A stretch of 64,000 nucleotides of DNA, taken from positions 2,565,705-2,629,704 of the forward strand of contig NZ_MINL01000001.1 of NCBI RefSeq assembly GCF_001882345.1. Direction: 5' to 3'. The stretch comes from Halomonas sp. QHL1 (GTDB lineage Bacteria > Pseudomonadota > Gammaproteobacteria > Pseudomonadales > Halomonadaceae). The notes beneath the pieces were generated by a model. That model ran no database searches and was not told the origin of the DNA. It was given only the letters and a program-made list of their open reading frames with translations. Shown piece after piece: positions 34,386 to 43,910 of the stretch (its first letter is position 1; every line of letters begins with the position of its first letter). Both the position numbers and the translations under genes were made by a program.

Positions 34386-35417
34386 TTAGTCTAGTTGCGA
34401 CTTACTCGCTTGAGTATTAATTTCATTAAGCAATGGCGTTAAGCTTTTATCCATATCATCTAATGACCATGGACGCCGAAAACGAAAAACACGGATCTGT
34501 TGAGCCAAACGAACGCTTTCATTCATGAGCTGTTTGTCGGTGTTAAACGCGCTGCCTAATTCAGGGCGGTAAATAGCGCCCATTACGATTTTAAAGGCCT
34601 CTATCCCCGTTAACTTCACCAAGCTCGCCGTTTCTCCCTCTTCAGCACGCTCTAATTGCACTAATGCGCTCAAGCGGTGGGAGTCATTACGCGCACCTTT
34701 GTTCATTATTATGTGGAATTTGTCAGCGCGCATTAGATCCTTCACGAGACCTTCTGTTTCAATACCCAAAGCCGTTAGCGCGTCACGCCAAAGCTTTGCT
34801 CTGGCCGGACCAGGATGAAGTAATGGCTCAGCCTCATCAGGCTTGATAACCGCCACATCATCGGTAATTAACGGCCACTGCTGGGCATAGTGCAACCATG
34901 CCGCTATGGTAGATTTACCAGCACCTGAATGGCCGGTAAACGCCCATGCGCCTGCAGGCGTTTTCAACGCACTAACATGAAGGGGAAGCCAATGACGCTG
35001 ATGTAACAAAGCGCCCAGAGCACTACCTAGCAAAAAGAGGCGTACATCACCTGGGTCAACGACAGGATTTACGCCACGCGACATACGCCTATCCAAGAAA
35101 ATACGCTGTCCCTCTTCGACACGATAGCGGGCAATGCCTTCCACCGTAATCTGACAGCGGTCGTCACTAATTTCTAACCAATTGTTGAGAGGGATGCTAT
35201 CTTCCAGTTCGCCCACCACGTCTAGTGTCGTCACCACGGCATCGGGATGTTCGCATGGGTCAATTTCGGGAAGCTCAGGAAGCTCAAGCGTGGAACATAT
35301 TTTGAGTCCATAGGTAAGGTAGTAGTAACGCTGAGTAATGGCGGGTAAATTGCCTCGTCTTTCTCTCTTACCTGACAAAGCGTCGTTCGCTGAAGTATTA
35401 GCACATCTCTCTGCCAT
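34386..35417 (-). CDS. HPr-kinase-like protein, probable lasso-peptide kinase
   Basis: This 343-residue protein resembles HPr serine kinase: P-loop GHSGAGKST (162-170), PLHVSAL just upstream (His147) and the LITDDVAVI acidic pair (Asp186-Asp187). Homologues in paeninodin-type clusters phosphorylate the C-terminal serine of the lasso precursor; here both precursors end in Ser. The start at ATG 35417 has AAGGGA six bases upstream; ATG at 35474 would add 19 residues without a ribosome site. Convergent to the B2 gene (111-base gap). No HPr or PTS gene is near, so an ordinary HPr kinase role is unlikely. Confidence 0.85.
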   Translation of the reverse strand: MAERCANTSANDALSGKRERRGNLPAITQRYYYLTYGLKICSTLELPELPEIDPCEHPDAVVTTLDVVGELEDSIPLNNWLEISDDRCQITVEGIARYRVEEGQRIFLDRRMSRGVNPVVDPGDVRLFLLGSALGALLHQRHWLPLHVSALKTPAGAWAFTGHSGAGKSTIAAWLHYAQQWPLITDDVAVIKPDEAEPLLHPGPARAKLWRDALTALGIETEGLVKDLMRADKFHIIMNKGARNDSHRLSALVQLERAEEGETASLVKLTGIEAFKIVMGAIYRPELGSAFNTDKQLMNESVRLAQQIRVFRFRRPWSLDDMDKSLTPLLNEINTQASKSQLD

Positions 35418-35564
35418 CATGATTCCCTTGATATATCGTGGCAAGCACAGTGTAATTGGCAATTTTAAGCTCATCGAACATGGATCAGCATTTTGCTAAT
35501 GATCATACTTAAAGCTGACGTCGCAGTTCTCGATGGTCACACTGCTAGGCGAAAGAGTACGGCT

Positions 35565-35593
35565 ATCACTCAGCAAATACCTCTTTGAGTGAT
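35565..35593 (-). terminator. Inverted repeat after the polysaccharide operon
   Basis: ATCACTCA (35565-35572) and TGAGTGAT (35586-35593) form a perfect 8-bp stem, 20 bases after the last minus-strand gene of the polysaccharide locus. It lacks a T-run, so termination is uncertain. Confidence 0.45.
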
Positions 35594-35612
35594 TGACTAA
35601 AGGCTAATGCAT

Positions 35613-36890
35613 TTAAAGACGCAGATCGGATTGATCTTTGGGTAACAAGTATTTTAAGTCGTAGAGCACATGTAGCGGCTTACCCCAACTGCGAATAGAG
35701 GCTGCAGAAAGCGCTTTAAACTCGTCATGTGCGACCGCTAATACAATGGCGTCGTAGGCGAAAGCTTCTGGTGCAACAATAGGTGAAATACCATAAGCCT
35801 GCTCAGCTTCCTGTTGGTTCGCATGAGGATCATAAACATCGGCCTGCACATCGTACTCAGCCAACTCAGCAAAAATATCAACTACACGCGTATTACGCAG
35901 GTCAGGGCAGTTTTCTTTAAACGTTAGCCCCATCACCAGAACTCGCGCTTTTTCTAAATGAATGTGTTTTTTAATCATTTGCTTAATTAGCTGACTAGCA
36001 ACATAAGCACCAATGCCATCGTTAATACGGCGACCAGACAGAATGACTTCAGGGTGATAGCCAACCTGCTGCGCCTTATAGGTAAGATAATAAGGATCGA
36101 CACCGATACAATGCCCCCCTACTAGACCGGGACGAAAGGGTAGAAAATTCCATTTAGTACCCGCCGCCGCTAGGACTTCTTCGGTATCAATATCCAACCG
36201 ATTAAAGATAACTGCCAACTCATTAATCAGGGCAATATTTACGTCGCGCTGAGTATTTTCAATGACCTTGGCCGCTTCAGCAACGCGAATGCTGCTGGCA
36301 AGATGCGTACCCGCAGTGATAACACGACGATAGAGTGCATCGACAAACTCAGCGGCTTCTTTGGTTGAGCCCGAGGTTACTTTTTTAATGGTGGTGACAC
36401 GATGTTCTTTGTCGCCTGGATTGATTCTCTCTGGGCTATAACCTGCAAAGAAATCCTGGTTGTAAACCAAACCCGAAATACGCTCAATGACAGGAATACA
36501 GTCCTCTTCTGTCGCGCCTGGGTAAACCGTCGACTCGTAAATCACCACATCGCCTTTAGCTACTACTTGCCCTAGGGTTTCACTGGCTTTGATTAGTGGG
36601 GTTAAATCAGGACGACGACTATCATCAATAGGCGTGGGCACCGTGACAATGTAAACTGTACAGTCACGAAGCGCCTCCAGGTCACTGGCAAAACTAAGCT
36701 GAGTAGATTCAGCCAGCAATGAAGGCTCGACTTCCAAGGTACGGTCAATACCGTTGTTCAGCTCTGCAATACGCTTGGCGTTGATATCAAAACCAACGGT
36801 TGGCATCACCTTGCCAAACTCCACGGCCAGCGGAAGACCAACATATCCCATCCCAATAATACCTAGACGCACATGATTCAGGTCTTGCAT
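35613..36890 (-). CDS. tviB: Nucleotide-sugar dehydrogenase, TviB/WbpA-like
   Basis: This 425-residue UDP-N-acetyl-hexosamine 6-dehydrogenase-type enzyme oxidises a UDP-HexNAc to the uronic acid with NAD. It shows [13 protein letters not shown] (NAD fold, 10-22), [11 protein letters not shown], and the catalytic Cys261 in [16 protein letters not shown]. It resembles TviB/VipA more than UDP-glucose dehydrogenase, which is encoded separately at 52352-53689. It is the last gene of the polysaccharide locus, just downstream of galE. Product likely UDP-GlcNAcA or UDP-GalNAcA; exact epimer not decidable. Confidence 0.88.
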   Translation of the reverse strand: MQDLNHVRLGIIGMGYVGLPLAVEFGKVMPTVGFDINAKRIAELNNGIDRTLEVEPSLLAESTQLSFASDLEALRDCTVYIVTVPTPIDDSRRPDLTPLIKASETLGQVVAKGDVVIYESTVYPGATEEDCIPVIERISGLVYNQDFFAGYSPERINPGDKEHRVTTIKKVTSGSTKEAAEFVDALYRRVITAGTHLASSIRVAEAAKVIENTQRDVNIALINELAVIFNRLDIDTEEVLAAAGTKWNFLPFRPGLVGGHCIGVDPYYLTYKAQQVGYHPEVILSGRRINDGIGAYVASQLIKQMIKKHIHLEKARVLVMGLTFKENCPDLRNTRVVDIFAELAEYDVQADVYDPHANQQEAEQAYGISPIVAPEAFAYDAIVLAVAHDEFKALSAASIRSWGKPLHVLYDLKYLLPKDQSDLRL

Positions 36891-36937
36891 TTTTTATCCT
36901 TCCCTAACCGAAGTTTAAATTTTAATAAGCTTCGATG

Positions 36938-37978
36938 TTACTCAGCGCTGTAACCATGAGGGTTTGCTGCCTGCCAACGCCAAGTATCCCGTACCATATC
37001 GTCTAGGTTACGTTGCGCCTGCCAGCCCAACTCATCGAATGCCAAGGTGGGATCTGCCCAAAAAGCAGCCAAGTCGCCCTGACGTCTTTGCGACACGTCG
37101 TAAGGTATTTCTTTTCCGGAGACTTCTTGAAAGGTATTTACCATTGCTAATACTGAAACCGCTTGCCCGGTACCTAAGTTATAAGCGTAAGATCCACTAC
37201 TACCTAGATGCTCTAAAGCTTTAACATGGCCTTCTGCCAGATCCATCACATGCACGTAATCCCGCTCACAAGTACCGTCCCGGGTAGGGTAATCACTGCC
37301 AAATATCCCTAAACGACCCCGCCGGCCAACCGCTACCTGGGCGATAAATGGCAACAGGTTATTAGGAATTCCACGCGGATCCTCCCCCATTAAACCGCTT
37401 TCATGAGCACCGATGGGATTAAAATAGCGCAGCAATGCCACGGACCAGCGCGAGTCAGCAGCGCAAAGATCCTCAAGCACTCGCTCAACCATCGCTTTCG
37501 ATGCGCCGTAAGGGCTAGCCGGCCAACCCCGGGGCATTTGCTCACGGTACGGTACGGGTGCGTCGGGGCCATATACAGTTGCAGAAGAGCTGAACACAAG
37601 ACGAAAAATAGCCGCCGCTTGCATGGCTTGGCACAGCGTTAACGAGCCGTTCACATTGGTGTCGTAATAAGCTAGCGGCTCGGCAACACTTTCAGCGACA
37701 GCTTTCAGTCCCGCAAAATGAATCACCGCATGGATATCGTGCTTACTGAAAAGCCTATCCAGGCAGTTGCGGTCGCGAACATCGCCTTCGATAAAGGTCA
37801 AGGATCGGCCAACCAAGAGCTCAACACGGCGCAATGCCTCTTGTGAAGCATTGACGAGGCTATCCAACACCACAACCTCATAACCCGCTTCGAGAAGCGC
37901 CAACGAGGTGTGCGAACCAATATATCCCGCCCCCCCCGTCACTAAAATCTTGCGTTGCTGTAAGTCAGTATCCGGCAT
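36938..37978 (-). CDS. galE: UDP-glucose/UDP-GlcNAc 4-epimerase
   Basis: This 346-residue short-chain dehydrogenase-type epimerase has the NAD motif GGAGYIGSH (15-23), the catalytic SSSATVYG and YGASK (Tyr-x3-Lys) and RYFNPIGAHESGLMGEDPRG characteristic of GalE. It interconverts UDP-Glc and UDP-Gal (or the HexNAc forms), supplying the polymer. It overlaps the upstream hydroxyacid dehydrogenase gene by 14 bases, so it is part of the same translationally coupled string. Confidence 0.9.
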   Translation of the reverse strand: MPDTDLQQRKILVTGGAGYIGSHTSLALLEAGYEVVVLDSLVNASQEALRRVELLVGRSLTFIEGDVRDRNCLDRLFSKHDIHAVIHFAGLKAVAESVAEPLAYYDTNVNGSLTLCQAMQAAAIFRLVFSSSATVYGPDAPVPYREQMPRGWPASPYGASKAMVERVLEDLCAADSRWSVALLRYFNPIGAHESGLMGEDPRGIPNNLLPFIAQVAVGRRGRLGIFGSDYPTRDGTCERDYVHVMDLAEGHVKALEHLGSSGSYAYNLGTGQAVSVLAMVNTFQEVSGKEIPYDVSQRRQGDLAAFWADPTLAFDELGWQAQRNLDDMVRDTWRWQAANPHGYSAE

Positions 37979-38948
37979 TTATGTTCACCACCGACGTAAA
38001 GGGTTTGCCCTGCTGAAAAGCTTGCAGATTATCGACGAACACTGCCAACGCCCGCTCTAGATAGTGCGGTGTGGTTCCAGAGACATGCGGCGTAATCAAC
38101 ACATCCTCGCGCTTCCACAAAAGAGATTCCGGCGGTAGCGGTTGCTGTTCAAATACATCCAGAGCGGCGCCCTTGAGTAGCCCAGTATCCAGCGCCCTCA
38201 GCACCGCATCCCCTTTCACTACACCGCCGCGGGAAATATCGATCAGCACTGCGCCTGGCTTTAGGTGACTTAAGAATTCGTCGTCGACCAGGGCGCGGGT
38301 ATCCTTTGTGAGCGGTAGGCAGCACACTAAAAAATCCGTGCCGCTCAGCTCATTACCAATCCCCTTCAGTGACAACACACGGTCTACCTGCCCCACCTGC
38401 CGCATATTCCTTAGCGTGCCGACCACCGTCATTTCGAATGCCTTGGCGCGCTGAGCTAGACTTTGGCCGATGTGACCTAAACCTAGCACTGTCAATTGTT
38501 TGCCAGTCAGTTCATCAAGCCAGCTGCGTTGCCACAGTGCTTGCTTAGACTGGTTATGAAAGCGACCAAACTGTTTGGTGAAGTAAAGCATGGCACCGAT
38601 GGCGTATTCGCTCATGGGAGCGCCGTGCACGCCACTGCTCTTGGTCATCAGCGCCTGTGTCTTGTCGAAGTCCATCTCCCAAATCTTCTCTACGCCGGCG
38701 GAAAGAAAGTGAATCCAGCGGTAGCCATCAAGTCGTGCTAGCGCTTCGGGCAGCCATGGCAACGTTGGGGCGATGACGACATCGATCTGCGCATGCATCG
38801 GGACTGCTTCGACTCTGTCGGCAAAAAGGAGCTCCACGTCCTGCAGTGCTAATTGTAAGGTTCGGGTGACCAGCGCTTGCTGCTGAGCAAGCACTTCGGT
38901 TTTCTGAAGATAGAGCACCCGACGGATAGGCTCAGGAGATAGCGACAC
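37965..38948 (-). CDS. D-2-hydroxyacid dehydrogenase family protein
   Basis: This protein of about 327 residues has the 2-hydroxyacid dehydrogenase pattern: VLGLGHIGQSLAQRAKAF (NAD-binding, about 143-160), RGGVVKGDAVLRAL (Arg in the catalytic region), and EDVLITPHVSGTT with the His of the His-Glu pair. The GTG at 38948 has GGAAGAAG nine bases upstream and overlaps the aldolase-family stop by 17 bases; the TTG at 38993 is less likely. Its substrate is unknown. Its place between an aldolase-like gene and galE in a polysaccharide operon is unusual and hints at making a non-sugar acid substituent. Confidence 0.85.
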   Translation of the reverse strand: MSLSPEPIRRVLYLQKTEVLAQQQALVTRTLQLALQDVELLFADRVEAVPMHAQIDVVIAPTLPWLPEALARLDGYRWIHFLSAGVEKIWEMDFDKTQALMTKSSGVHGAPMSEYAIGAMLYFTKQFGRFHNQSKQALWQRSWLDELTGKQLTVLGLGHIGQSLAQRAKAFEMTVVGTLRNMRQVGQVDRVLSLKGIGNELSGTDFLVCCLPLTKDTRALVDDEFLSHLKPGAVLIDISRGGVVKGDAVLRALDTGLLKGAALDVFEQQPLPPESLLWKREDVLITPHVSGTTPHYLERALAVFVDNLQAFQQGKPFTSVVNINAGY

Positions 38949-39783
38949 TATGCTTCTTCCATGGGCTGCCCAATCGATAAGCACAGTCAGCAAGTTGCCG
39001 CTGGTTGGTCAGTAATGTTGTCTCGTCAGCGCTACACCAATGCGATTCGGCTTGGCGCAATTTGGCGATCTCGGACGGGAAGTCGAGTATCTTAAGCAAG
39101 TCAGCCGATGTTGCGGCACCAGAGTGAAAAGCCCGCGACAGAATGACCCACTGCGATCCTAAGCGAACATGCTCGCCAAGCACCGTTTCAGCGGGCAGTT
39201 CGCCCTGCCCTATACGCGCAACACCGCCAACGCCCCATGTCACGCCTGCCTGATTGAGCACTGCTGCAGCAGGATCTAATAATCGAGCTGCCATGATTTC
39301 AAATAAGAAGTTAAGACCCATGCTTAAGGAGAGATCGTTAAGGCCTATGTGTACTTCGTCACGCCCAGGCGTCAGTAAGCCTAGCCAATCGGGTAGCCGT
39401 ACCAGTGCGGCTGCCGTTTCAGCAAGGAACGTCACCGGGACACGACCATTAACCATATCCATGAACTCCCCCACCTCGGCTCTCGATGAAAACATCGGGA
39501 GCATCAGTCGTTGAGCACTATGAGCGATAGCTGCATCGATTTCCTGACGGGTCGAGGTATGGAGGGGGTTGAGCCGCACCATTAATTCGGCTTGCTTGAG
39601 TACGTTGGCAACAGCGGCGATCTCCTCTAGTGAGTGCGCCGCCTTGTGAGTATCCAGATGTCCCTGACGCTCGGCCTTGCCGATTACCTCCTGGTCCATG
39701 AAGATTCGTGTCACACCGTGCTGCTCAATGAATGATGCTACATCCGGGCTTGCAGTGATCATCATAAAGTTAAGCTTGCTCAT
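38932..39783 (-). CDS. HpcH/HpaI aldolase-family protein
   Basis: This 283-residue TIM-barrel-like protein resembles the HpcH/HpaI (2-dehydro-3-deoxy-aldarate aldolase/citrate lyase) family: LMVRLNPL, RLMLPMFSSRAEVGEF, VTFLAETAAALVRLPD, EVHIGLNDLSLSMGLNFLF (barrel strands with acidic metal ligands). It could form or split a pyruvate-derived unit. It overlaps the sugar transferase by four bases (ATGA) and the hydroxyacid dehydrogenase by 17, so the three are co-translated. The family is well supported; the reaction is not. Confidence 0.8.
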   Translation of the reverse strand: MSKLNFMMITASPDVASFIEQHGVTRIFMDQEVIGKAERQGHLDTHKAAHSLEEIAAVANVLKQAELMVRLNPLHTSTRQEIDAAIAHSAQRLMLPMFSSRAEVGEFMDMVNGRVPVTFLAETAAALVRLPDWLGLLTPGRDEVHIGLNDLSLSMGLNFLFEIMAARLLDPAAAVLNQAGVTWGVGGVARIGQGELPAETVLGEHVRLGSQWVILSRAFHSGAATSADLLKILDFPSEIAKLRQAESHWCSADETTLLTNQRQLADCAYRLGSPWKKHSVAIS

Positions 39784-40448
39784 CGCATCGCCTCCTCAAC
39801 ATCACTGTCACGTGGAGGCTTGCCATTCAGGCGATCACGGTACGTACGCCAGTTCAGCCCTGCTTCACCGTAAATTCCGCTACCTGTCAGCACTATCTTC
39901 ACCGTCAGCAGTAGAATTCTGAGATCAAACGCCAGATTCTGTTTATCAACATATTCAGCGTCGTGGGCCAGTTGCTGCAGCCAGCCAAGGCTACGTCGTC
40001 CTCTTACTTGGGCAAGCCCGGTTAAGCCTGGCCGAACGCTAAAGCGCTTTTTGTAGCCTGGCGGTACCACCTCAATCTGCTCCATAAGCACTGGGCGTGG
40101 GCCAACCACACTCATATCGCCTTTAAATACATTGATCAACTGGGGTAATTCATCAAGGCTAGTAGCACGTATGAAGCGCCCGGCATCAGTAATACGCGGA
40201 TCGTGACCAGCACTTACCACCGGCTCTTGATGCTGGTCGATGGCTTCAGGCTCACGATGCTGCATGGTACGAAACTTAAAGATTTTGAAGGGCCGCTCCT
40301 GCCACCCGGCACGCTGCTGCATGAAAAACACCGGGCCCTTGCTATCTAGCTTGATCCAGACCGCTACCAATAGCAGCAGCGGCGACAACACGATTAAACC
40401 TACGCCGCTGGCAACGAAATCGAAAGTTCGCTTGATACCTTGCATCAT
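39780..40448 (-). CDS. Initiating sugar-phosphate transferase (PglC-like)
   Basis: This 222-residue monotopic phosphoglycosyl transferase moves the first sugar-1-phosphate to undecaprenyl phosphate. It has one N-terminal hydrophobic re-entrant helix (LIVLSPLLLLVAVWIKLD, about 18-36), the KIFKFRTM motif (55-62) and the catalytic Asp99-Glu100 in ATSLDELPQL, followed by GDMSVVGPRP and KRFSVRPGLTGLAQV. It lacks the extra membrane domain of WcaJ/WbaP. It is the likely first step of repeat-unit assembly. ATGA overlaps on both sides. Confidence 0.92.
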   Translation of the reverse strand: MMQGIKRTFDFVASGVGLIVLSPLLLLVAVWIKLDSKGPVFFMQQRAGWQERPFKIFKFRTMQHREPEAIDQHQEPVVSAGHDPRITDAGRFIRATSLDELPQLINVFKGDMSVVGPRPVLMEQIEVVPPGYKKRFSVRPGLTGLAQVRGRRSLGWLQQLAHDAEYVDKQNLAFDLRILLLTVKIVLTGSGIYGEAGLNWRTYRDRLNGKPPRDSDVEEAMR

Positions 40449-41557
40449 GCCAACTCCATCGCCTCGAGAATCACTTTATTCACTTTGCGAACGTCGTAAT
40501 GACGCTCAACCAAAGCCCTCGATGCCTCAGCCATTTTTGGCACCAGTGTCGGTTGCTCGATAAAGCGGCGCATCGCGTCAAGTAGAGGCTCACTGGCGCG
40601 TGGCTCCACTAAAAAACCATTCACGCCATCTTCCACTGTTTCCCGACATCCCGGCGCATCGCTGGTAATAATCGGTCTTTGCATACTCATTGCTTCAAGC
40701 ACAGAGCGTGGCGTCCCCTCACGATAAGACGGCAGCACAAACACCGAACACTGCGCTATCCATGGACGAACATCCGTGACACCGCCAATAAATTCCACGC
40801 TCCCTTCCTGCTTCCAACGCAGCAAATCATCGACAGAACAAGAGTGAGGTAAACTAGGATCGTGCGGACCTACTGCAATAAAACGCGCTGTGGGGTGCTC
40901 AGCACGCAGTTGTCCTGCGGCTTCGCAAAACTCTGAGACTCCTTTTTCGGTCAACAGCCGCCCTATAAAAAGGAATGTCAGACCATCCTCAGGTAGCGGT
41001 GCGGCAGCAAAGCGTTGCACATCTACTCCTGACCCAAAGGTGCGCACAGCCTTGCTAGCGTTGCGCAGAATCCCGCACTCGGTGAACTCCAGAAGATCAT
41101 CGGGATTCTGAAAGAAGACTCTATGATTACAGGCAAGGCCGACACGGTAGAGCAGCGATACGACCTTTTGCAGCCGACGATTTTTGGGGCTATCCGTAGT
41201 GAACACATGACCCAGCCCGGTAATCATCGAGTAGATACGTGGTACACCGGCGGCCTTAGCGGCAAGGCTGCCATACACTACGGGCTTGATGGTATAACCA
41301 AATGTGGCTTTAGGTTTTAGCCGCCGAATCAAACGGTAAAGTGACCACAACGTCTTGAGATCGTGTAACGGGTTGATACCGGTACGCCCCATCTCGATTG
41401 GGAATATCTCAATGCCAAGCTCCTCAACCTCTGGGAGATAGTCTGCGGTTGGCACTGCCGCCGCCACAACCAGGCCTCGCGCCTGCATATCCTTTATCAG
41501 ATCCCCACGATTGGCTATCAGGGAGCGCGCATTCCCTGCGATGATTAATAGATCCAT
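40445..41557 (-). CDS. Glycosyltransferase family 4
   Basis: This 370-residue GT-B fold enzyme has the acceptor-domain start MDLLIIAGNARSLIANRGDLIKDMQ and the donor-domain signature FLFIGRLLTEKGVSEFCEAA followed by SYREGTPRSVLEAMSMQRPIITSDAPGCRE (E-x7-E motif). It probably adds the second sugar to the lipid-linked unit, being coupled to the initiating transferase by a four-base overlap. Donor and linkage unknown. Confidence 0.88.
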   Translation of the reverse strand: MDLLIIAGNARSLIANRGDLIKDMQARGLVVAAAVPTADYLPEVEELGIEIFPIEMGRTGINPLHDLKTLWSLYRLIRRLKPKATFGYTIKPVVYGSLAAKAAGVPRIYSMITGLGHVFTTDSPKNRRLQKVVSLLYRVGLACNHRVFFQNPDDLLEFTECGILRNASKAVRTFGSGVDVQRFAAAPLPEDGLTFLFIGRLLTEKGVSEFCEAAGQLRAEHPTARFIAVGPHDPSLPHSCSVDDLLRWKQEGSVEFIGGVTDVRPWIAQCSVFVLPSYREGTPRSVLEAMSMQRPIITSDAPGCRETVEDGVNGFLVEPRASEPLLDAMRRFIEQPTLVPKMAEASRALVERHYDVRKVNKVILEAMELA

Positions 41558-41560
41558 GAA

Positions 41561-42799
41561 TCAATGCCTTTTCAATCGGACTGACAATTGATTGAAAGAT
41601 GAAGCGGCAAGCAGCGTACAGATTGCCAAGAATTTCGTCCGGTGCCGAATGGCTGTACCGAAATTAGTTACGCCAATAGCAAAAACAAATATTAAAGCGC
41701 CTGCCATGAACATCAGCGCTAGGCATTCTTCCTTGCGTTTGACATTGTGCCAGCCCTTATAAAGTCGCCAAGCAAGAAACAGATACATGGCAGATGCTGA
41801 TACTCCTAGCAATTGACGCGGGCTGCGCAAATCCCAGGGAAATGGTGAGAAGGTGAAGTAGGCGACTCGCATCGGAATCAGCCAGGGTTGTGTATATGGA
41901 TTGCCCTGTGCAACAAATCCAGGATAAGCCGATCCACCTCTACCTTCCCTCTGAAAGCGAGATTCAATCAGATCTGTTACCCCTTCTTCACTATCACCAC
42001 CAATAGTAATTCCCTTTGCGAGACTTATACCGCCACTACCGGCCACAATGAGAATTGCCACAGTAAAAAGCGCAATAGCTGATAAAAACTTACTCGCCAC
42101 TTGTCGCGTCGTTGCGCCACCCTTGATTGAAGCAACAAGCGTTTTGGTAGAGAAATAGCCTAAATATAAGGCAATACCGACCATCGCACCTATCCAACCC
42201 GGATGAATCATAAGTGCTGTAGCAAACATGGGAAACGCAACTAAAATCCAGATAGTACCTTTACCTGACACCCACTTTAAAAAGAAATAAACGCCAAGCA
42301 AAAAAACCACAATCGAAAGTTCTTCGCGCAACGCTATTACTGAGTTGAATGCGGCAAACGGAAAAAGGGCCATTATATAAGAACTGATTATGGCTGGTTT
42401 CCTTCCCCATAAGCGGTACGCCATAATACCAGTGAGAAAAATTATTATAAGACCTGCTAAAAAATTCAATACCAGCAATACGAAGTGATTATAGCCAAAT
42501 ATTTTTAAAAAAACGGCGCCAATGGTGCTATATACATAAGAAGCTTTGTAATTAAAAGTATCAAACAATCTATTCCATTCAAACAGTGACCATTCATAAG
42601 CAGTTCTTGTAAACACAATGGCATCACCCGTAGCACCTGGCGGGGCGAATATTCCGTAGTAGTCAAGAAACATCAACAGTGACCGAAAAGCAAACCCAAA
42701 AAAGAGCGGCCATAACAGCCATCGATGCTTTAATGATACTATCAAGCAAAAAACGATCGACAGTGTAAACATTACAATAACAAAAAGCGCCGATATCAT
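41561..42799 (-). CDS. Polytopic membrane protein, candidate Wzy-like polymerase
   Basis: This 412-residue inner-membrane protein has about eleven hydrophobic segments and a periplasmic loop (about 270-315, DLIESRFQREGRGGSAYPGF). Sequence of the first half (GATGDAIVFTRTAYEW, SVIALREELSIVVFLLGVYFF) resembles EpsG/ArnT-like membrane glycosyltransferase and polymerase proteins. It lies between glycosyltransferase genes in an otherwise Wzy-type locus, so a polymerase role is the best reading, but no decisive motif is visible. Confidence 0.6.
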   Translation of the reverse strand: MISALFVIVMFTLSIVFCLIVSLKHRWLLWPLFFGFAFRSLLMFLDYYGIFAPPGATGDAIVFTRTAYEWSLFEWNRLFDTFNYKASYVYSTIGAVFLKIFGYNHFVLLVLNFLAGLIIIFLTGIMAYRLWGRKPAIISSYIMALFPFAAFNSVIALREELSIVVFLLGVYFFLKWVSGKGTIWILVAFPMFATALMIHPGWIGAMVGIALYLGYFSTKTLVASIKGGATTRQVASKFLSAIALFTVAILIVAGSGGISLAKGITIGGDSEEGVTDLIESRFQREGRGGSAYPGFVAQGNPYTQPWLIPMRVAYFTFSPFPWDLRSPRQLLGVSASAMYLFLAWRLYKGWHNVKRKEECLALMFMAGALIFVFAIGVTNFGTAIRHRTKFLAICTLLAASSFNQLSVRLKRH

Positions 42800-42824
42800 A
42801 TAAATCTCATTTAATGAGTATTAA

Positions 42825-43907
42825 TTAGGGCGTCAAAACTTCTGTGTATAAAGCAATGTGCTTATCGGTAGCAGTTTGTATCAAATAGTCACTTGAGTAG
42901 ATAAGTGCATTTTGGGAAAACAAATTAAGCAGGCTATCGTTTGTTAGCATTTTGTTTAGTGCTTGGGCATAAGACTCTTCATCCAGCAAGTCGACAACAA
43001 TTCCATTACATGCTTTATGCACTATTTCAGCGCAACCACCGACATTGGTCACGATCACCGGAAGTCCACTCAAGGTAGCCTCTATCTGCGCAATAGGAAG
43101 GCCCTCCCAGGCAGACGACATGACAAAAACATCGGCGTCAAAAAGTAATTCATCTACATTACTGACGTTACCCAAGAACTTAATATTGGTTGATACCCCT
43201 TTCTCTAGTGCTAGCTGTTCCAGGCTCTTGCGCAATGCACCCTCACCAGCAATCTTCAACTGATAACGGTGGCTATCCAACAGAGCTAGCGATGATATAA
43301 GAAGTGCTAGGTTCTTTTGATCAGATAATCGCCCAATACTTATTAATTTTATGACGTTTCCCCGCGCATGGTCGCTCTCCCTTAATCTTTTCTTTATACG
43401 CGTTGGCGTAACGCCATTATCAATTCTTACCACTTTTCTGCGAGACACCCCTTCGAGGAGTTTTTTACAAGCCAGACAAATACCTATGTATCTAGAAACC
43501 TTTAAATCCAACAATTTATATAATAGTGAATGGGCACCGAGGCGAATATTGTGGTGTGTATAAACGATTTTGGCATTTTTTACGAAAAGGGAAAAAATAG
43601 CAGCATAATACAAGTGGCAATGTACAATGTCTGGTGAAAATGTTGATGCTACTTCTTTCATCTTACCAATACCCAGCCACGGTTTTTTACGTGCTTCAGC
43701 ACCTATAAAATCATATTTAATGCCCTGCGCTTTAATTTCCTTCAAAAACTGCGTTTCAAAATCGCCGTCTCTCCCTGCCTCAGACGCTCTATCTAAAAAA
43801 AGAATGAACACTTCATGTCCAGATTTAATCATCTCTACTGAAAGATCTCTGACATATATTTCAGCGCCACCGGCTGCTGCTGAAGAAATAACGTGAAGAA
43901 TTTTCAT
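42825..43907 (-). CDS. Glycosyltransferase family 4
   Basis: This 360-residue GT4 enzyme opens MKILHVISSAAAGGAEIYVRDLSVEM (the typical G-G-A-E acceptor loop), with the donor domain LISIGRLSDQKNLALLISSLALL and MSSAWEGLPIAQIEATLSGLPVIVTNVGG. One of several similar enzymes that build the repeat unit. Specificity unknown. Confidence 0.88.
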   Translation of the reverse strand: MKILHVISSAAAGGAEIYVRDLSVEMIKSGHEVFILFLDRASEAGRDGDFETQFLKEIKAQGIKYDFIGAEARKKPWLGIGKMKEVASTFSPDIVHCHLYYAAIFSLFVKNAKIVYTHHNIRLGAHSLLYKLLDLKVSRYIGICLACKKLLEGVSRRKVVRIDNGVTPTRIKKRLRESDHARGNVIKLISIGRLSDQKNLALLISSLALLDSHRYQLKIAGEGALRKSLEQLALEKGVSTNIKFLGNVSNVDELLFDADVFVMSSAWEGLPIAQIEATLSGLPVIVTNVGGCAEIVHKACNGIVVDLLDEESYAQALNKMLTNDSLLNLFSQNALIYSSDYLIQTATDKHIALYTEVLTP

Positions 43908-43910
43908 AAA

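Noticed and set aside
34386..35417. Reading the HPr-kinase-like gene as a true PTS regulator
   Set aside because: No HPr, PTS or sigma-54 PTS genes are near, while it lies next to lasso biosynthesis genes as in paeninodin-type clusters.
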